DNA from: Streptomyces sp. Ru72
Lineage (GTDB): Bacteria > Actinomycetota > Actinomycetes > Streptomycetales > Streptomycetaceae
Length of the DNA stretch: 64,000 bases
Direction: 5' to 3'
Assembly: GCF_002920635.1 (NCBI RefSeq)
Contig: NZ_PQSR01000031.1
Coordinates: 1-64,000 of the forward strand
Part shown: positions 1-9,026 of the stretch, piece after piece
How positions within the stretch are numbered: the stretch's first letter is position 1
How the letters are laid out: each line of letters opens with the position of its first letter
The notes under the pieces: model-generated
The model's database searches: none
Told to the model about the DNA's origin: nothing
The model's input: only the letters and a program-made list of their open reading frames with translations
Position numbers and translations under genes: made by a program

Positions 1-56
1 ACTGCCCGACTGCCCGACTGCCCGACTGCCCGACTGCCCGACTGCCCGACTGCCCG
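1..56. repeat. 8-bp tandem repeat ACTGCCCG, seven perfect copies
   Basis: Seven perfect head-to-tail copies of ACTGCCCG open the window and then stop at GGGCG. The array is cut by the window edge, so the true copy number is unknown. An 8-bp unit is not a multiple of three, so a coding role is unlikely. Confidence 0.95.
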
Positions 57-361
57 GGCGCGGCGGCGACCGGCCGCCCTGCGGCGCCGCGTGTCCGTCG
101 TGCCGGGCTCGGAGCCGCCGCACGGCGCCACGTGCGCGCAGGACCCGGTCGTCGCCGCGAAGGGGGAGAATGCGCTTGCCCCACACGCACTTTGACGTCC
201 TGTTACCCGCACCCTGGCTGGTCGGCGCCCGATCGCGTCGCCCCGGGGTGCCTCGTGTCACCCGTCACGGCAACAGGTGCTGCGACCTCCCTCCACCGGG
301 GCACGGGGACGGCTAGGCTCGATGTCCGTACGTCGTTTGGGCGACCTGGGGAGGTACCGGG
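57..361. other. Non-coding stretch upstream of the LAL-like gene
   Basis: About 300 bases of very GC-rich sequence with no convincing gene. TAGGCT near 313-318 could be a -10 element for the following gene, but no clear -35 is visible. Nothing else was identified. Confidence 0.4.
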
Positions 362-3046
362 ATGACGGAGGCACGGCCCGGCGCGGCCGCCTCGGCTTCC
401 CTGTGGGAACGCGACGCGGAGCTCACCGTCATCACCGAGGCGGTCGACGCGCTCAGCGACGACGCGTCGCCCTCGGAGTCGGGGAGTCTGCTGGTGTTCA
501 GCGGGGAGGCCGGCATCGGCAAGACCGCACTCCTCGCCGAGACACGCCGCATCGCGGAGGAGCGCGGCTGCGCGGTCTGGTGGGCGCGCGGCGGCGAGGC
601 CGTCACCTCCGTGCCCTTCAACGTCGTAAGGCAACTGCTCCAGCCCGTACTCCTGTCCCTGATGCCCGAGGAGGCGCGGGAGTACCTGGGCGACTGGTAC
701 GAGGTCACGGGCCCCGCCCTCGGTATAGCGGACCCCGGAGAGCGGCAGGCCGACCCGCAGGGTGTGTGCGACGGCCTGGTCGAGGTCGTCTCCCGGCTCG
801 CCCGGCGGGAGTGGCCGCTGGTCCTCATCGTCGACGACGCCCACTGGGCCGACCAGGAGACCCTGCACTGGCTGGCCGCCTGCTGCGAACGCCTCGCCGA
901 ACTGCGTGTGCTCCTCGTCGTGGCCCTCCGCCCCGGCGAGGTCTCCGGCGAGGGCGCCCGCCATCTCGACGCGATCACCGCGGCCGCCCGCCGCCCGGTC
1001 AGCACCCTGAGCGCGCTCACCCCCGAGGCGACCGCCGGACTCACCCGGGCAACGGTCGGCGCGCACGCCGACGCCCCGTTCTGCCGCGAGGTGTGGGCCG
1101 TGACCGGCGGCAACCCGTACGAGACCGTCGAGCTGCTCGCCAAGGTGCAGGACAGCCAGCTCGACCCGGTCGAGGCATCGTGCGCCGAGCTGCGCGACCT
1201 GAACCGCTCGGCCCGCGGCAACGGCCTCGTCGCCCGACTGGAGGGCCTCGGTATCGACGCGACCCGGTTCGCCTGGGCCGCGGCCATCCTCGGCACCGGT
1301 ATCACCCTGGACCTGGTGGCCGAGCTCGCCACCATGAGCCCCGAGGAGGCCGCCCGCTGCGCCGAACTGCTCAGCGCGGCACGCATCCTGGCCGCACCGG
1401 ATGCGGCGGGCCGCCGGACGGACGGCGCGGAGCTCGAGTTCGTCCACCCGCTGATCGCCAGCGCCGTCTACCGCTCGATCCCCGACGGCCTGCGCACCGC
1501 CATGCACGGCATCGCCGCGCGGGTCGTCACCGACTCCGGGCTCGGAGCGGCGGCCGCCTCCCGCCACCTCCTCGAAGTCCACCCGGACGACGACGAGGAA
1601 CTGGTCGAGCAGATGCGTCAGGCCGCGCGCGAACACCTCGCCGTCGGCGCTCCCGAAGCGGCCCGCCGCTGCCTGGAGCGCGCCCTGGCCGAACCACCGA
1701 CGCCCGCGGTCCACCCGTACGTGCTCTACGAACTGGGCTGCGCCACGCTGCTGACCTCACCGGCCACCACCATCGGCTACCTCCAGGCCGCCCTGGCCCT
1801 GCCGGGCCTGGAAGGCGACGACCGGGTGGACGCCGTCCACCGTCTGTCCCAGGCCCTGCTGCACAACGACCAGCTCGACGACGCCATCCGCACCGTCGAC
1901 CAGGAGGCAGCCCGTCTCGAACCGGGCCCGTCCCGGATGCGCCTGCAGGCCGTCCACTACATGTGGGAGAGCATCCACGCGGCCGAGGAGGACTCCCCGG
2001 CACGCTCCCGTGAGCTGGCCGAGCTCGCCCGCACCTGCGCCGGCAGGGACAACGCCGAGCGCGCCCTGCTCATCCTGCGCGGCTTCGACGCGATGACCCA
2101 CGGGGAGAACGCCGAAGAGGTCGTGGACGTGTGCGACCGCGCCCTCGTCAACGGCCGCCTCGCCCCGGGACTCGGCTGGACCGACACCGAGTGGGGCATC
2201 GAGCTTCTGCTCATGCTGGGCAGCGCCTACGCCTACAGCGACCGGCTCGACCGGGCCGAGAGCCTGTTCACGGAGGGCCTGCGCGCGTACGAGTCCGCCG
2301 GCTGGAGCGGTGGTCACCTCGCCCTGGCCCACGCCTACGTGGGACTCGCGCACCGCAGGCGCGGCCGACTGCGGGACGCGGAGACCTCCCTGCGCGAGTC
2401 GCTGCGCCTCGCCGAGCGCGTCGGGCGCGGGCTGCCCCTGTACTGGTCCGCGACCTGCGGCCTCGTCGACACGCTGCTCGCCCGCGGGCACGTCGAGGAG
2501 GCCTGGTCCCTCGCCGAGCGGTACGGCTTCGCACCCCCGTACCCGTCCACGATCGTGCTGCCCGACACCCGTTCCGTGCGCGGCCGGCTGCTTCTCGCCG
2601 TCGGGCGGACCGAGGAGGCCGTGGGCGAGCTGGAGGCCGCGGAGAAGGCGTGCGCGGGGCGCGGCCACAACCCTGTGCTGGCCCCCTGGGCCGGGGACCT
2701 CGCGCGGGCACTGGCCGCCGACGATCCGCGGCGTGCGGCGGATCTGGCCGCCCTTGCCCGCCGGCAGGCCGAGCTCCTGGGCACCGACACGGCCATCGGC
2801 GAGGCCCTTCGGGTGGCTGCGGCGCTGGAGACCGGGCAGCGTGCGGTGCGCCTGGCCGCGCAGGCCGTGGCGTACCTCGAGGCCTCCCCCTGCCAGTACG
2901 AACACGCCGCCGCGCTGGTCGAGTACGGGATCGCGACGAGGTCCGTGCCCGAACTCGAACGGGGGCTTTCGCTGGCGGAGTCCTGTGGGGCGGACGGGTT
3001 GGCCGTCCGGGCCCGGGACGCGCTGCAGGCTGTCGGAGCGCCGTGA
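362..3046 (+). CDS. LuxR-like (LAL-type) AAA ATPase without C-terminal HTH
   Basis: An 894-residue protein with the N-terminal ATPase of the large ATP-binding LuxR (LAL) regulators. Walker A is GEAGIGKTA at residues 48-56 and Walker B VLIVDDAH lies near 154-161. The rest is alpha-helical and Ala/Leu/Glu-rich, as in the TPR-like sensor region of this family. LAL/MalT-type proteins normally end in a LuxR helix-turn-helix of about 60 residues, but this one ends in DALQAVGAP with none. It may be a signalling ATPase acting through a partner, or a regulator that lost its DNA-binding domain. I saw no frameshifted HTH in the 25 bases before the convergent SDR gene. The ATG start follows GGGGAGGTA. 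Confidence 0.8.
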   Translation: MTEARPGAAASASLWERDAELTVITEAVDALSDDASPSESGSLLVFSGEAGIGKTALLAETRRIAEERGCAVWWARGGEAVTSVPFNVVRQLLQPVLLSLMPEEAREYLGDWYEVTGPALGIADPGERQADPQGVCDGLVEVVSRLARREWPLVLIVDDAHWADQETLHWLAACCERLAELRVLLVVALRPGEVSGEGARHLDAITAAARRPVSTLSALTPEATAGLTRATVGAHADAPFCREVWAVTGGNPYETVELLAKVQDSQLDPVEASCAELRDLNRSARGNGLVARLEGLGIDATRFAWAAAILGTGITLDLVAELATMSPEEAARCAELLSAARILAAPDAAGRRTDGAELEFVHPLIASAVYRSIPDGLRTAMHGIAARVVTDSGLGAAAASRHLLEVHPDDDEELVEQMRQAAREHLAVGAPEAARRCLERALAEPPTPAVHPYVLYELGCATLLTSPATTIGYLQAALALPGLEGDDRVDAVHRLSQALLHNDQLDDAIRTVDQEAARLEPGPSRMRLQAVHYMWESIHAAEEDSPARSRELAELARTCAGRDNAERALLILRGFDAMTHGENAEEVVDVCDRALVNGRLAPGLGWTDTEWGIELLLMLGSAYAYSDRLDRAESLFTEGLRAYESAGWSGGHLALAHAYVGLAHRRRGRLRDAETSLRESLRLAERVGRGLPLYWSATCGLVDTLLARGHVEEAWSLAERYGFAPPYPSTIVLPDTRSVRGRLLLAVGRTEEAVGELEAAEKACAGRGHNPVLAPWAGDLARALAADDPRRAADLAALARRQAELLGTDTAIGEALRVAAALETGQRAVRLAAQAVAYLEASPCQYEHAAALVEYGIATRSVPELERGLSLAESCGADGLAVRARDALQAVGAP

Positions 3047-3071
3047 CCGAGCGCCCTTGCGGGGCGCGCGC

Positions 3072-3863
3072 CTACAGGGCCAGCAGTTGATCCGTGACCG
3101 ATTCCAGGCGTTTGCGCACCTCCCGGTCGTACGCCCTCTCATGCGCCCGTGAAGGGCTGGTCCCGTCGAAGTAGCCGCCGCTGCCCACTTCCTGCGTCGC
3201 CGGCCCCAGCACCGCCGCCGCACCGTCCGCCACGGTGTTCCAGGGAGTGACCCCGGCCTCGCGGACCATCGCCGTGTCCATGTAGGTCGCGGGGTGCAGG
3301 ACGTTCACCGACACACCCGTGCCCTGGAGCTCCTCCGCCAACGTGAACGTGTGCGCGGCCAGGGCGAACTTGCTGCGGCAGTACGCCGAGACGCCGCTGT
3401 AGCCGCGGGTCAGCTCCGGGTCGTCGAAGTCCACGGGCTCCTGGCCGGCCGAGCCCACGTTGACGATCCGGGCGGGGGTGTTCTGGCGCAGCACTGGCAG
3501 CAGGGCGCGGGTGAGGGCGACCGGCGCGAGGTAGTTGACGGCGAGCCGCAGTTCGTGTCCGTCGGCGCTGACCTCGCGCCCGGAGCCGCGCGCGCCGCTG
3601 CCCACCCCCGCGTTGTTGATCAGGACGTCCAGCCCGGGGTGCGCCGCGGCGACCTCGTCGCCGAGCCGTCGTACCTCGGCGAGCGAGGCGAGGTCGGCGA
3701 CGAAGCCGTGCGCCTCGCCCTCGGTGCGCAACTCCGCGACGAGCCGGTCGGTGCGGCCCGCGTCGCGTCCGTGGGCGAGGACCACGTGTCCGGAGCGGAC
3801 CAGTTCGAAGGCGACGTACCGGCCGAGTCCGGAGGTGGCACCGGTGATGAGAACAGTCGACAT
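3072..3863 (-). CDS. SDR-family NAD(P)-dependent oxidoreductase
   Basis: A 263-residue classical short-chain dehydrogenase/reductase. The cofactor motif TGATSGLG is at residues 7-14, NNAG occurs near residue 87, and the catalytic YCRSK (YxxxK) lies near 161. The sequence most resembles retinol-dehydrogenase/protochlorophyllide-reductase-like SDRs; the substrate cannot be told. It is convergent with the LAL-like gene (25-bp gap) and points the same way as the pca operon, 64 bp beyond the end of pcaL. It could be read through from that operon but has no obvious place in the pathway. Confidence 0.85.
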   Translation of the reverse strand: MSTVLITGATSGLGRYVAFELVRSGHVVLAHGRDAGRTDRLVAELRTEGEAHGFVADLASLAEVRRLGDEVAAAHPGLDVLINNAGVGSGARGSGREVSADGHELRLAVNYLAPVALTRALLPVLRQNTPARIVNVGSAGQEPVDFDDPELTRGYSGVSAYCRSKFALAAHTFTLAEELQGTGVSVNVLHPATYMDTAMVREAGVTPWNTVADGAAAVLGPATQEVGSGGYFDGTSPSRAHERAYDREVRKRLESVTDQLLAL

Positions 3864-3927
3864 GCTTCCACCCTAGGCACGCGCGGGCGGGCCGTGAGGG
3901 GTGCTCCTGACGCTACGACCAGCAGGG

Positions 3928-5055
3928 TCACCCTCCGGCGGCCTCCTGCTCCGCGAGCACCCGCTGCGCCACCGCGAACGCCGAGTTCGCCGCCGGCACG
4001 CCGCAGTAGACGGCCGTCTGCAGCAGCACCGCGCCGATCTCCTCCGGCGTCAGACCGTTGCGCCGGGCCGCCCGGACATGCATGGCCAACTCCTCGTGGT
4101 GGCCGTGCGCGACCAGTGCCGTCAGCGTGATCATGCTGCGTTCGCGGCGGGAGAGCGTCGGGTCGGTCCAGACCTCGCCCCAGGCGTAGCGGGAGATGAA
4201 GTCCTGGAAGCGGGCGGTGAAGGGCGTCTGGCGCGCCTGCGCCCGGTCCACGTGGGCGTCGCCCAGGACCTGGCGTCGCACCTCCATGCCGCGCTCCGGC
4301 GCTCCGGTCAGGTGCGTGCGCAGCGCCGCGAGGACGGCCTTCGGGCACTGCGCGGGCGCAAGATGCGAGGCGCCCGGGATCTCGACCAGCGCGGAGCCCG
4401 CCACCGCGTCGGCGATCTCCCGCAGATGCGCGGGCGGTGTCGCCGGGTCCTGGCGGCCCGCGATCAGCAGCGTCCGTGCGGTGATGGACGCCAGCCCGTC
4501 ACGGATGTCGAACGCGGCGAGCGCGTCGCAGCACGCGGCGTACGCGTCCGGGTCGGCCTCATGGTGGTCCTGGACGAGCCGCGGCACGGTGAACCCGGCC
4601 GTGAACCAGCGGGAGTCGGCCGTCGCGGCGACCGGCGCCAGCCCCTCGCGGCGCACCAGCGCGGCCCGCTCCTCCCACGGCTTGGAGCCGTTGAAGTGGG
4701 CGGAGGAGCAGATGACGGCCAGTGACGGGATCCGCTCGGGATGGTGCACGGCGAGGTGCAGCCCCACCGCGCCGCCGAGTGACACGCCGGCGTACGCGAA
4801 CCGGTCGACGCCCAGCGAGTCCGCGAGCGCCAGGACCAGTTCGGCGAGATCGGCGACCGTCGCGCCCTGCCCGATGAGATCCGGGGCGGAACCTCCGTGG
4901 CCGGGCAGGTCCCAGCGGATCACCCGGTGCGTGACGGACAACTCAGGTGCCACCGGGTCCCACAGGGCGTACGAGGTGCCGAGCGAGGGGCCGAGGATCA
5001 GCGGGGGAGCGGTGGCGGGACCCTCGATGCGGTGGTGCAGCAGCTTGTCGGTCAC
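3928..5055 (-). CDS. pcaL: PcaL: 3-oxoadipate enol-lactonase / 4-carboxymuconolactone decarboxylase fusion
   Basis: A 375-residue fusion performing two consecutive steps of the beta-ketoadipate pathway: decarboxylation of gamma-carboxymuconolactone and hydrolysis of beta-ketoadipate enol-lactone. Residues 1-250 are an alpha/beta hydrolase with nucleophile GVSLGG (S92), acid D203 (GRQDP) and H231. Residues about 257-372 are a CMD/AhpD-like decarboxylase domain. The PcaD-PcaC fusion is known as PcaL in Streptomyces and Rhodococcus. The GTG start at 5055 overlaps the pcaB stop (GTGA), which fixes the start; the longer upstream frame is a shadow inside pcaB. Last gene of the operon. Confidence 0.93.
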   Translation of the reverse strand: MTDKLLHHRIEGPATAPPLILGPSLGTSYALWDPVAPELSVTHRVIRWDLPGHGGSAPDLIGQGATVADLAELVLALADSLGVDRFAYAGVSLGGAVGLHLAVHHPERIPSLAVICSSAHFNGSKPWEERAALVRREGLAPVAATADSRWFTAGFTVPRLVQDHHEADPDAYAACCDALAAFDIRDGLASITARTLLIAGRQDPATPPAHLREIADAVAGSALVEIPGASHLAPAQCPKAVLAALRTHLTGAPERGMEVRRQVLGDAHVDRAQARQTPFTARFQDFISRYAWGEVWTDPTLSRRERSMITLTALVAHGHHEELAMHVRAARRNGLTPEEIGAVLLQTAVYCGVPAANSAFAVAQRVLAEQEAAGG

Positions 5056-6383
5056 GAGCGCTCCAGGGCACGGTCGGTGAGGGCTCCCGCGGAGCCGGTG
5101 TACTGGACCGGGTCGGTGAGGGAGTCGAGGTCGACGTCCTTCAACTCGGCGTGGTCGGCGAGGATTTCGGCGAGCGTGCGGCCCTCGGCGCGGGTGCGCC
5201 GGGCGGCCTCGGTGAGCAGTTCCTTGGCGCGGGCGCGGCCCAGCACGGGCGCCAACCGGGCCGCCAGCCGCTCGGAGACGATCAACCCGTGGGTGAGGCC
5301 GAGGTGTTCCCGCATGGCGTCGGCGTCCACCCGGAGGCATTCGGCGAGTTGTACCGCGTCGTGCGCGGCGCCGCCCACCAGCCGCAGCAGATCGCGAAGC
5401 GGCTCCCACTCGGCGTGCCAGGCTCCGGCCGGGCGTTCGTCCTCGGCGGCCAGTGACCCGTAGAGGGTGGCCGCGAGCTGCGGTGCGCGCTGGGCGGCCG
5501 CCGCGATCAGCGTCGCCCGTACCGGGTTCGCCTTGTGCGGCATCGCGGAGGAGCCGCCGCCCGCGCCCTCGGCGACCTCGGCGATCTCGGTGCGGGAGAG
5601 GGTGAGGACGTCCGTGGCCGTCTTGCCCAGCGCCCCGGCCGCGAAGGCGAGCGCCCCCGCGAGGTCGGCGATGGGGGTGCGCAGCGTGTGCCAGGGCAAC
5701 TCGGGTGCACGGAGGCCGAGTTCCCGGGCGTACGCGGCCACGAGAGCCGTCGGATCCTCGGCACCGTACGCGGTGAACGCGGCCAGCGTGCCCACCGCAC
5801 CGCCCAGTTGAGCGGGCAGTCCGTGGCGCACGGCCCTTAGCCGGTCCCGGGCGTCCAGCACCAGTGACCGCCAGCCGGCTGCTTTGAGCCCGAACGTCGT
5901 CGGCACGGCGTGCTGGGTGAGCGTCCGCCCGGGCAGGACGGTGTCCCGGTGGCGGGCGGCGAGCCGGGCCAGCGCCTCCTGCGTACGCTCCAGATCGGCC
6001 AGGAGCAGGTCCAGCGTGCGCGCGGCCACCAGCATCGTCGCGGTGTCCAGGATGTCCTGGCTGGTGGCGCCCCGGTGGACGTACGGCCCGTACTCCTGAC
6101 CGGCAGCCTTCGTCAGGTCGGCGACGAGCGGGATCACGGGATTGCCGCCGTCCCGGGCCCGCAGTGCGATGTCCCGGACGTCGAAGCGACCGGACCGGGC
6201 CGCCGCGGTCACCGCTGTAGCCGCCTCCTCGGGGACCAGCCCCAGCCCGGCCTGCGCACGGGTCAGTGCGGCCTCCGCGTCGAGCAGCGCCCGCAGATAG
6301 GCGCTGTCGCTCGTCGCGGACGCGGCGGGGGAGCCGGCCCACCCGGGGGCGAGCAGGCCGGCGCCGGACTCTGCAGAGGTCAC
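5052..6383 (-). CDS. pcaB: PcaB: 3-carboxy-cis,cis-muconate cycloisomerase
   Basis: A 443-residue member of the fumarase/aspartase superfamily that converts beta-carboxy-cis,cis-muconate to gamma-carboxymuconolactone. The superfamily signature GGSSAMPHKANP, containing the flexible catalytic serine loop, is clear. GATSQDILDT and TLTQHAVPTTFG also match this enzyme. The GTG start at 6383 overlaps the pcaG stop in a GTGA, and the stop overlaps the pcaL start in the same way, so translation of pcaG-B-L should be coupled. Confidence 0.94.
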   Translation of the reverse strand: MTSAESGAGLLAPGWAGSPAASATSDSAYLRALLDAEAALTRAQAGLGLVPEEAATAVTAAARSGRFDVRDIALRARDGGNPVIPLVADLTKAAGQEYGPYVHRGATSQDILDTATMLVAARTLDLLLADLERTQEALARLAARHRDTVLPGRTLTQHAVPTTFGLKAAGWRSLVLDARDRLRAVRHGLPAQLGGAVGTLAAFTAYGAEDPTALVAAYARELGLRAPELPWHTLRTPIADLAGALAFAAGALGKTATDVLTLSRTEIAEVAEGAGGGSSAMPHKANPVRATLIAAAAQRAPQLAATLYGSLAAEDERPAGAWHAEWEPLRDLLRLVGGAAHDAVQLAECLRVDADAMREHLGLTHGLIVSERLAARLAPVLGRARAKELLTEAARRTRAEGRTLAEILADHAELKDVDLDSLTDPVQYTGSAGALTDRALERS

Positions 6384-6985
6384 CGGAACTCCAGGAAGAC
6401 CGTCTCGCCTTCGCCCTGAAGGCGGATGTCGAAACGGTACGTGCCGTTGCCCCCGTCCACCGCGATCAGCGTGTCGCGGCGCTCCGGCTCCACCTGGGTG
6501 AGCAGCGGGTCCGCGGCGAGCGCCACCTCGTCTCCGGGGAGGTAGATCCGAGTGAACAGGTGCATCAGCAGACCGCGCGCGAACACGCAGGCGCTGATGT
6601 AGGGGGCGCTGCGCCCTCGGGGGCCCGGCCGCAGCGTACGGGCGTACCAGTGGCCGTTGGCATCGGTCTGGACGCGGCCCCAGCCGGTGAACTCCACCCC
6701 GTTGCGGCCCAGGTAGCCGCCGGTCGCCGGATCGCGCCGGATGGAGCCGTCGGTCGTCGGGATGCCGCCCTGCGGGTCCGGTCCCCACAGCTCCACGAAG
6801 GCGTCCGGCAGCGGGTTTCCCTCGCCGTCGAGGACGTACCCCTGGAGGGTGATGGTGTCCGGGTGGCCGATCGGCGCGATGTCACCGCCGCCCGGGAACG
6901 GCAGCGCGTACCCGTAGAAGGGGCCGACCGTGTGCGACGGGGTGGGCAGCACGCTCTCCGGCCTGCTCGTGTCGATCCTCGTCAT
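6380..6985 (-). CDS. pcaG: PcaG: protocatechuate 3,4-dioxygenase alpha subunit
   Basis: A 201-residue intradiol dioxygenase alpha subunit, which pairs with PcaH to open the protocatechuate ring between its two hydroxyls. It has the family beta-sandwich fold (TPSHTVGPFYGYALP near the N-terminus, WGPDPQGG, IYLPGDE), but as expected for alpha subunits it lacks the full Tyr/Tyr/His/His iron site present in PcaH. It begins 6 bp after pcaH and ends overlapping pcaB. Confidence 0.94.
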   Translation of the reverse strand: MTRIDTSRPESVLPTPSHTVGPFYGYALPFPGGGDIAPIGHPDTITLQGYVLDGEGNPLPDAFVELWGPDPQGGIPTTDGSIRRDPATGGYLGRNGVEFTGWGRVQTDANGHWYARTLRPGPRGRSAPYISACVFARGLLMHLFTRIYLPGDEVALAADPLLTQVEPERRDTLIAVDGGNGTYRFDIRLQGEGETVFLEFR

Positions 6986-6991
6986 GGCAGG

Positions 6992-7765
6992 TCAGCGTCC
7001 TTCCTCGATCCAGGTGGCGTGCGGGCCGTCGAGCACGATGTCCCAGTGGTAGCCGAGCGAGAACTCCGGCACCGACAGGCTGTGGTCGTACGTCGCGACC
7101 AGTCGCTGCCGGGCGGCGTCGTCCGTCACGGACTGCAGGATCGGGTCGTAGGGGAACAGCGGGTCGTTCGGGAAGTACATCTGCGTCACGAGCCGCTGCG
7201 TGAACGCTGTACCGAAGAGCGAGAAGTGGATGTGGGCCGGGCGCCAGGCGTTGACGTGATTGCGCCACGGGTAGGGGCCCGGCTGGATGGTGGTGAACCG
7301 GTAGAAACCGTCGTCGTCCGTGAGGGTGCGGCCGACGCCCGTGAAGTTCGGGTCGAGCGGCGCGTCGTGCTGCTCGCGCTGGTGCGCGTAACGGCCGGCC
7401 GCGTTCGCCTGCCAGATCTCGACGAGCTGGCCGCGGATCGGACGTCCGTCGCGGTCGAGGAGGCGGCCCGAGACGGTGATCCGTTCCCCGACGGGCTCGC
7501 CCCGATGGTGCCGGGTGAGGTCGTTGTCGATCTCCGTGATGTCCCGTTCGCCGAAGGCCGGGGAGGACAGCTCCACCAGCTCCGGGTCCTTGCGCACGTC
7601 GATGGTGACCGGCGGCTGCTTGGGGTGCCGCAGCACCGAGGAGCGGTAGGGCGCGTAGTCGCGGCGCGGATGGTGCTCCACGGGGCCGCCGTCGGCGACC
7701 CGCTTCTCGTAGGCGGCGTGCTCGGCCGCGATCTCGAGGTCGATGTCCTGCTGAGTGAGAGCCAT
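6992..7765 (-). CDS. pcaH: PcaH: protocatechuate 3,4-dioxygenase beta subunit
   Basis: A 257-residue catalytic beta subunit of the non-heme Fe(III) intradiol dioxygenase. The four iron ligands can be assigned: Y126 (GRYAHQ), Y165 (GPYPWRN), H178 and H180 (PAHIHFS). The N-terminal extension (RRDYAPYRSS) is typical of beta subunits. It makes beta-carboxy-cis,cis-muconate, the PcaB substrate. It starts 19 bp after pcaF. Confidence 0.95.
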   Translation of the reverse strand: MALTQQDIDLEIAAEHAAYEKRVADGGPVEHHPRRDYAPYRSSVLRHPKQPPVTIDVRKDPELVELSSPAFGERDITEIDNDLTRHHRGEPVGERITVSGRLLDRDGRPIRGQLVEIWQANAAGRYAHQREQHDAPLDPNFTGVGRTLTDDDGFYRFTTIQPGPYPWRNHVNAWRPAHIHFSLFGTAFTQRLVTQMYFPNDPLFPYDPILQSVTDDAARQRLVATYDHSLSVPEFSLGYHWDIVLDGPHATWIEEGR

Positions 7766-7784
7766 GGGGGTTCCTAACGCTTCC

Positions 7785-9026
7785 TTAGCGTTCGAGGACG
7801 AGGGCGAGGCCCTGGCCGACGCCGATGCAGAGGGTGGCGACGCCGGTGCCGGAGCCGCGGCGGGCGAGCTGGTGGGCGACGGTGCCGGCGAGGCGGGCGC
7901 CGGAGGCGCCGAGGGGGTGGCCGAGGGCGATGGCGCCGCCCTGGGGGTTGAGGATCGCCGGGTCGAGCTCGGGCCATTCGGCGACGCAGCCGAGGACCTG
8001 GGCGGCGAAGGCCTCGTTCAGTTCCAGCACGTCTAGATCGGCGAACGTCTTGCCTGCCTTGGCCAGGGCGCGGCGCACCGCCTCGACGGGGGCGAGGCCG
8101 AAGTACTGCGGGTCGATGGCCGACACGCCGGTCGCCGAGACCCGGGCGAGCGGCTCGCGACCGGTGGCCCGCAGGCCCTCCTCGTCGACCAGCAGCAGGG
8201 CTGCCGCGCCGTCGTTGAGCGGGGAGGCGTTGCCCGCGGTCACGGTGCCTCCCCCAGCCTCCGGCCGGGGGGACCCCCATCTCGCTTCGCTCGCGGTGCG
8301 GAAGGACGGCTTGAGCCTGGCCATCGCGGTCAGGGAGGCGTCCGGGCGGACGCACTCGTCGGTGGCGAAGAGAACCGGGTCGCCCTTGCGCTGCGGAATG
8401 GTGACGGGGGCGAGTTCGGCGTCGAACAGGCCGTCGGCCTGTGCCTTGGTTGCTTTTTGGTGGCTGTGCAGGGCGAACTCGTCCTGCTGCTCCCGGCTGA
8501 TCTTGTGTTTGTCGGCGATCAGCTCCGCGCTCTCGCCGAGGGGGATGGTCCACTGCGGGTCCATCTTCGGGTTCACCATGCGCCAGCCCAGCGTGGTGGA
8601 GTACAGCTCCGTGTGGGCGGCCGGGAACGGCTTGTCGCTCTTGGGCAGCACGTAGGGGGCGCGGGTCATGGACTCGACGCCGCCCGCCAGCGCGATCGAG
8701 GCGTCCCCGACGGCGACGGCGCGGGCGGCCTGGATCACTGCCTCCAGGCCTGAGGCGCACAGCCGGTTGACGGTGACGCCGGGCACGGAGGTGGGCAGAC
8801 CGGCCAGCAGGGCGGCCATGCGGCCGACGTTGCGGTTCTCCTCGCCCGCCCCGTTGGCGTTGCCGAAGTAGACGTCCTCGATCCGGGAGGGATCCAAGTC
8901 GGGCGTACGGGCCAGCAGTTCTCGGACGGTGTGGGCGGCCAGGTCGTCCGGGCGGACACCCGCGAGTCCACCGTTGTAGCGGCCGAACGGGGTGCGGACC
9001 GCGTCGACGATGTAGACGGTCTTCAC
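7785..9026 (-). CDS. pcaF: PcaF: beta-ketoadipyl-CoA thiolase (with in-frame repeat insertion)
   Basis: A 413-residue thiolase that splits beta-ketoadipyl-CoA into succinyl-CoA and acetyl-CoA. Catalytic residues are C90 (NRLCASGLEAV), H370 (GHPLGASG) and C400 (TLCIGVGQG). Between LKPSFR and GTVTAGNASPLNDG, normally almost adjacent in thiolases, lies an extra segment of about 15 residues (TASEARWGSPRPEAGG, near 244-259). Its DNA is a GC-rich palindromic repeat, listed separately. The insertion keeps frame and lies away from the catalytic motifs. The GTG start at 9026 overlaps the pcaJ stop (GTGA). The stop codon is TAA. Confidence 0.93.
   Translation of the reverse strand: MKTVYIVDAVRTPFGRYNGGLAGVRPDDLAAHTVRELLARTPDLDPSRIEDVYFGNANGAGEENRNVGRMAALLAGLPTSVPGVTVNRLCASGLEAVIQAARAVAVGDASIALAGGVESMTRAPYVLPKSDKPFPAAHTELYSTTLGWRMVNPKMDPQWTIPLGESAELIADKHKISREQQDEFALHSHQKATKAQADGLFDAELAPVTIPQRKGDPVLFATDECVRPDASLTAMARLKPSFRTASEARWGSPRPEAGGGTVTAGNASPLNDGAAALLLVDEEGLRATGREPLARVSATGVSAIDPQYFGLAPVEAVRRALAKAGKTFADLDVLELNEAFAAQVLGCVAEWPELDPAILNPQGGAIALGHPLGASGARLAGTVAHQLARRGSGTGVATLCIGVGQGLALVLER
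8248..8295. repeat. REP-like palindromic element inserted in frame within pcaF
   Basis: About 48 bases in pcaF, read in gene sense, begin GCGAGCGAAGCGAGATGGGG, continue with a TCCCCCC run and GGCCGGAGG, and end in CTGGGGGAGG. They hold strong inverted repeats (GGGGG/CCCCC and GCGAGCGAAGCGAG). From memory, near-identical sequences recur in many Streptomyces genomes in intergenic regions and occasionally inside genes. I saw no second copy in this window. Confidence 0.7.

Noticed and set aside
1..56. CRISPR array
   Set aside because: The units are 8 bp, abut without spacers and no cas gene is present.
203..2013. Long frames on both strands across the LAL-like gene
   Set aside because: They are shadow frames of high-GC coding sequence, Arg/Gly/Pro-rich with no family features; the 894-residue frame explains the region.
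5056..6342. 804-residue minus-strand frame suggesting a long N-terminal extension of PcaL
   Set aside because: The extra part is a shadow inside pcaB. PcaL homology begins exactly at GTG 5055, which overlaps the pcaB stop.
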